Source: a virus. Taken from it: a stretch of DNA of 22,233 nt. The DNA lies in the IMG/VR virus record IMGVR_UViG_3300009180_000240, positions 1-22,233 of that record. One strand, written 5' to 3'. Position 1 is the stretch's first letter; each line of letters starts with the position of its first letter. The position numbers and the translations under genes are program-made. The notes under the pieces were generated by a model. That model did no database searches. It was not told the origin of the DNA and saw nothing but the letters and a program-made list of their open reading frames with translations. Below are positions 20,598 to 22,233 of the stretch, one piece after another.

Positions 20598-20647
20598 AAA
20601 ATGGACATTCTTTCCATTTTCTATTTGACAATGGAAGAACTGTCCAT
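20598..20647. promoter_or_regulatory. Operator cluster OR: two ATGGA-N7-TCCAT sites
   Basis: The first site is AAA-ATGGA-CATTCTT-TCCAT-TTT (20598-20620), with a perfect 8-bp inverted repeat. The second is ATGGA-AGAACTG-TCCAT (20631-20647). Centres are 30 bp apart, about three helical turns, which permits cooperative binding on one face. The second fills the space between the -35 and -10 of the rightward promoter, so repressor binding there would shut the promoter off. Confidence 0.85.
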
Positions 20648-20653
20648 TTTATT
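20625..20653 (+). promoter_or_regulatory. Rightward early promoter PR
   Basis: TTGACA (20625-20630) is a perfect -35. After exactly 17 bp comes TTTATT (20648-20653), a four-of-six -10. The transcript would reach the 68-aa gene after a leader of about 40 bases, including an AAGGGGAG ribosome site at 20684-20691. Confidence 0.8.
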
Positions 20654-20698
20654 GCTCCCCACAAACCCCGGCACGCCGCCGGTGAAGGGGAGAAACCG

Positions 20699-20905
20699 AT
20701 GCTCATGACGATAGGCGACATGGAACGCGCCGCAGGCATTACCGACCGCGCGGCATTCTGGGCGCAGTTTCAGCACATACGCGGTTCCGTGATGGTCAGC
20801 GGTCGCCTGCGCGATGCCCGCTTTGTTGCTGTCGTCGCAGAGTTGGAGCGGCTGATCGCAACGCAGGTCAAGCCCAAGGCGACCAGGCGCAGGGCCGCGA
20901 AATGA
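20699..20905 (+). CDS. First gene of the rightward early operon, hypothetical 68 aa
   Basis: It starts MLMTIGDMERAAGITDRAAF after a strong AAGGGGAG ribosome site. A second ATG two codons on is possible. It has one helix-rich half (FWAQFQHIRGSVMVSGRLRD) and a basic tail (KPKATRRRAAK), which may bind DNA or RNA. The stop overlaps the next start (ATGA). No family recognised. As the first gene of a repressor-controlled operon it should be among the earliest expressed. Confidence 0.6.
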   Translation: MLMTIGDMERAAGITDRAAFWAQFQHIRGSVMVSGRLRDARFVAVVAELERLIATQVKPKATRRRAAK

Positions 20906-21090
20906 CCGCCAGGACCCCCGCCCCCGAAACGGCAGCCGAACGCGACCGCGTTAAGGCGCTGAATGCGAAACTGCTGGCGGCCGGAAGGCTGCTTTTGCGC
21001 GCCTGCGATGAAGGAGATTCGGATATGGCCATGGATGGCTACGACCTTTTGCGCGCCGCAATCGCCGAGGCCGAAGGCGGTGACGGATGA
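20902..21090 (+). CDS. Hypothetical protein, 62 aa
   Basis: It starts MTARTPAPETAAERDRVKAL. A single long helical region (ERDRVKALNAKLLAAGRLLL) is followed by an acidic segment, GDSDMAMDGYDLLRAAIAEA. It may form a coiled coil or a helical hairpin dimer. Start and stop both overlap neighbours in ATGA, indicating coupled translation. Function unknown. Confidence 0.55.
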   Translation: MTARTPAPETAAERDRVKALNAKLLAAGRLLLRACDEGDSDMAMDGYDLLRAAIAEAEGGDG

Positions 21091-21374
21091 CCCCCGCCCC
21101 CACCATCACCCCCTCCCACTGGCAGCGCTTTCACCGGCTGGCCGCCCTGATGCGCCGCCTTGGCGGGGTCGGGCCCACGGTGCGGGAATGCGCCGCCGTC
21201 TGGGGTGTCTCTGCCGGCACCGCCCGCGCCACGCTGGCCCGGCTGGCCGACGCGGGCCTGATCCGCAAACTGCCCGCCCGCGACCGCGCCATCGAACTCT
21301 GCCCCGCCTTCACCGCCACCCCCGGCCCCGGCGGCCAGCACCTGATCCCCCTCTGGCCCGAGGTACAGCCATGA
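21087..21374 (+). CDS. Small winged-helix protein, 95 aa
   Basis: It starts MTPAPTITPSHWQRFHRLAA. The core, GPTVRECAAVWGVSAGTARA followed by TLARLADAGLIRKL, is a winged HTH of the LexA-N/MarR class with recognition helix SAGTARATLARLADAG. There is no other domain. It may regulate the early operon or the host. The start overlaps the previous stop (ATGA), and its own stop overlaps the next ATG. Confidence 0.65.
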   Translation: MTPAPTITPSHWQRFHRLAALMRRLGGVGPTVRECAAVWGVSAGTARATLARLADAGLIRKLPARDRAIELCPAFTATPGPGGQHLIPLWPEVQP

Positions 21375-21568
21375 CCAACCGTGAAGCATATCTGCGGGCG
21401 CTTAAGGCGCTGAATGCCGCCGAAGCCGACAGCGATTTGGCCTACGTGCAAAACGGCGACGGCTGGGGGAACATGACCAGCTGGGACATCGCCTCGCACA
21501 TCAGTGAGTTTCTTGCACACGAGTTTCGGCAAGGCCCTGCACCCAAAACCGAAGGCGATGCCCCATGA
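21371..21568 (+). CDS. Hypothetical protein, 65 aa
   Basis: It starts MTNREAYLRALKALNAAEAD, then YVQNGDGWGNMTSWDIASHI and SEFLAHEFRQGP. The ATG is fixed by ATGA overlaps with the wHTH gene before it and the zinc-ribbon gene after it, so the longer frame around it is a shadow. The first half is a helix and the second has a Gly/Trp-rich turn. No family recognised. Confidence 0.55.
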   Translation: MTNREAYLRALKALNAAEADSDLAYVQNGDGWGNMTSWDIASHISEFLAHEFRQGPAPKTEGDAP

Positions 21569-21771
21569 CCCATCCCGACCCCGACCTTGCCCGTCACGCC
21601 GCCCGGCTGGGCCGCCGCGCCTCCGGCCTTGCCGCCGACCCGCCTGCGGTCTGTGATCACTGCGCCGAACCGGACCGGCCGTTGCAGGCCACCACCATTC
21701 ACGATGCCTATGGCCCTTGGGCGGGCGACCTGATGCTGTGCCTCGCCTGCCGGGATCTGCTGCAGCCATGA
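21565..21771 (+). CDS. Small zinc-ribbon-like protein, 68 aa
   Basis: It starts MTHPDPDLARHAARLGRRAS. Two Cys pairs, Cys30-x2-Cys33 (VCDHCAEPDRPL) and Cys59-x2-Cys62 (MLCLACRDLL), are spaced like a single zinc ribbon, with the phrase TTIHDAYGPWAGD between. Such four-Cys ribbons are common in small phage and host regulatory proteins. The role is unknown; it may bind DNA or RNA polymerase. ATGA overlaps at both ends support translation. Confidence 0.65.
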   Translation: MTHPDPDLARHAARLGRRASGLAADPPAVCDHCAEPDRPLQATTIHDAYGPWAGDLMLCLACRDLLQP

Positions 21772-22154
21772 CGCTGATCCCCTTTCCCCGCCCGCATTCC
21801 AACGTGGTGCCCTTTCCCGGCAGCAACCGGATCGCGCAGAACGAGGCCCGCCTTGCCACCGCCCGCCGCATTCTGCGCGATGCCGGGGAGTACGACAGCT
21901 TCACCCTCTGCATGGCCTGCGACACCCTGGCCGAACTTGGCACCGCCAGCGACGTGGAACTGGCCGATCTGATCCTGGCACAGACCACCGCCCACCTGAA
22001 CCGCCCCCCGGCCCCGCCGCCGCGCGGCCCCCACCCGCTGGCCACCGCCGCCGCCGCCACGATCACCGCCCTGCTGGTGCTGGCCATCCTGCACGACACC
22101 CCCGCGCGCCTGGCGGCAACGCTGCTGCAGGCCGAACAGATGAAAGACTGGTGA
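21768..22154 (+). CDS. Predicted C-terminally anchored membrane protein, 128 aa
   Basis: The ATG at 21768 overlaps the previous stop; the sequence starts MTLIPFPRPHSNVVPFPGSN. A helical region (EARLATARRILRDAGEYDSF, then a MACDTLAELGTASDVEL segment) leads into a Pro-rich linker and a hydrophobic segment, LATAAAATITALLVLAIL, that should span the membrane. A short tail follows (LLQAEQMKDW). Function unknown; exclusion or envelope roles are possible. Confidence 0.6.
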   Translation: MTLIPFPRPHSNVVPFPGSNRIAQNEARLATARRILRDAGEYDSFTLCMACDTLAELGTASDVELADLILAQTTAHLNRPPAPPPRGPHPLATAAAATITALLVLAILHDTPARLAATLLQAEQMKDW

Positions 22155-22155
22155 C

Positions 22156-22233
22156 ATGACCAACCTTGCTGATGCCATGACCGACAAAATCCGGGAAATG
22201 AACGAGACGATCATTCCGGCATACCTCGCCTGC
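22156..22233 (+). CDS. Next gene of the rightward operon, N-terminal fragment
   Basis: An ATG one base after the preceding stop opens a frame that reaches the window end: MTNLADAMTDKIREMNETII and PAYLAC. It continues the overlapped early operon. Too little is visible to assign a product. Confidence 0.5.
   Translation, partial: MTNLADAMTDKIREMNETIIPAYLAC

Noticed and set aside
1-22233. CRISPR arrays, tRNA genes and insertion sequences
   Set aside because: No regularly spaced direct repeats, tRNA cloverleaf signatures or transposase-like frames were seen on either strand.

Overview
The window is most of a temperate siphophage genome (a prophage or free phage) from a high-GC alphaproteobacterium, most likely a member of the Rhodobacterales. 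Four things point there: strong G/C preference at third codon positions; a head and tail gene order and tail-chaperone type shared with Rhodobacter-type gene transfer agents; two early proteins with GcrA-like three-helix DNA-binding modules; and an OmpR/CtrA-type winged helix without a receiver domain. There is no rRNA, tRNA, CRISPR array or insertion sequence. No integrase or attachment site is in view, and lysis genes and most of the tail lie outside the window.

Layout. From 1 to 9926 on the minus strand lies the late module, read right to left: HNH endonuclease, small and large terminase, portal, prohead protease, HK97-fold capsid, two small proteins, head-tail connector, a probable decoration-like protein, head closure protein, HK97 gp10-like protein, tail terminator-like DUF3168 protein, tail tube, a tail-assembly chaperone pair and the start of the tape measure. 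The chaperone pair carries a textbook GGGAAAC slippery heptamer, so its second half is almost certainly made by -1 frameshifting. A TTGACA element set in two small palindromes (10005-10042) is the best late-promoter candidate. The 246-aa protein just before it (10047-10787) sits where a late regulator would be expected.

From 11122 to 19178, also minus strand, is a tightly overlapped early operon of small HTH proteins, an HD phosphohydrolase, GcrA-like proteins, a zinc-finger/Toprim primase, an SF3 helicase and three unknown proteins. A 334-bp gene-free stretch (10788-11121) separates this operon from the 246-aa gene. It contains repeat families, including an imperfect inverted pair of about 38 bp, and could be a replication origin or control region.

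From 19265 to 20535 on the plus strand is the immunity region: a short XRE repressor without a peptidase domain, a stand-alone HIRAN-domain protein, a two-helix membrane peptide of 53 aa and a rho-independent terminator. It is flanked by two clusters of the same operator, ATGGA-N7-TCCAT: three copies at 19186-19246 and two at 20598-20647. The last copy exactly fills the 17-bp spacer of a TTGACA/TTTATT promoter. That promoter starts a rightward operon of at least seven small overlapped genes (20699-22233). The arrangement is functionally like lambda's PL/PR pair, with one repressor controlling two diverging early operons. The most interesting points are this operator system, the HIRAN plus membrane-peptide cassette, the frameshift, the repeat-rich gap and the host-regulator-like DNA-binding proteins.
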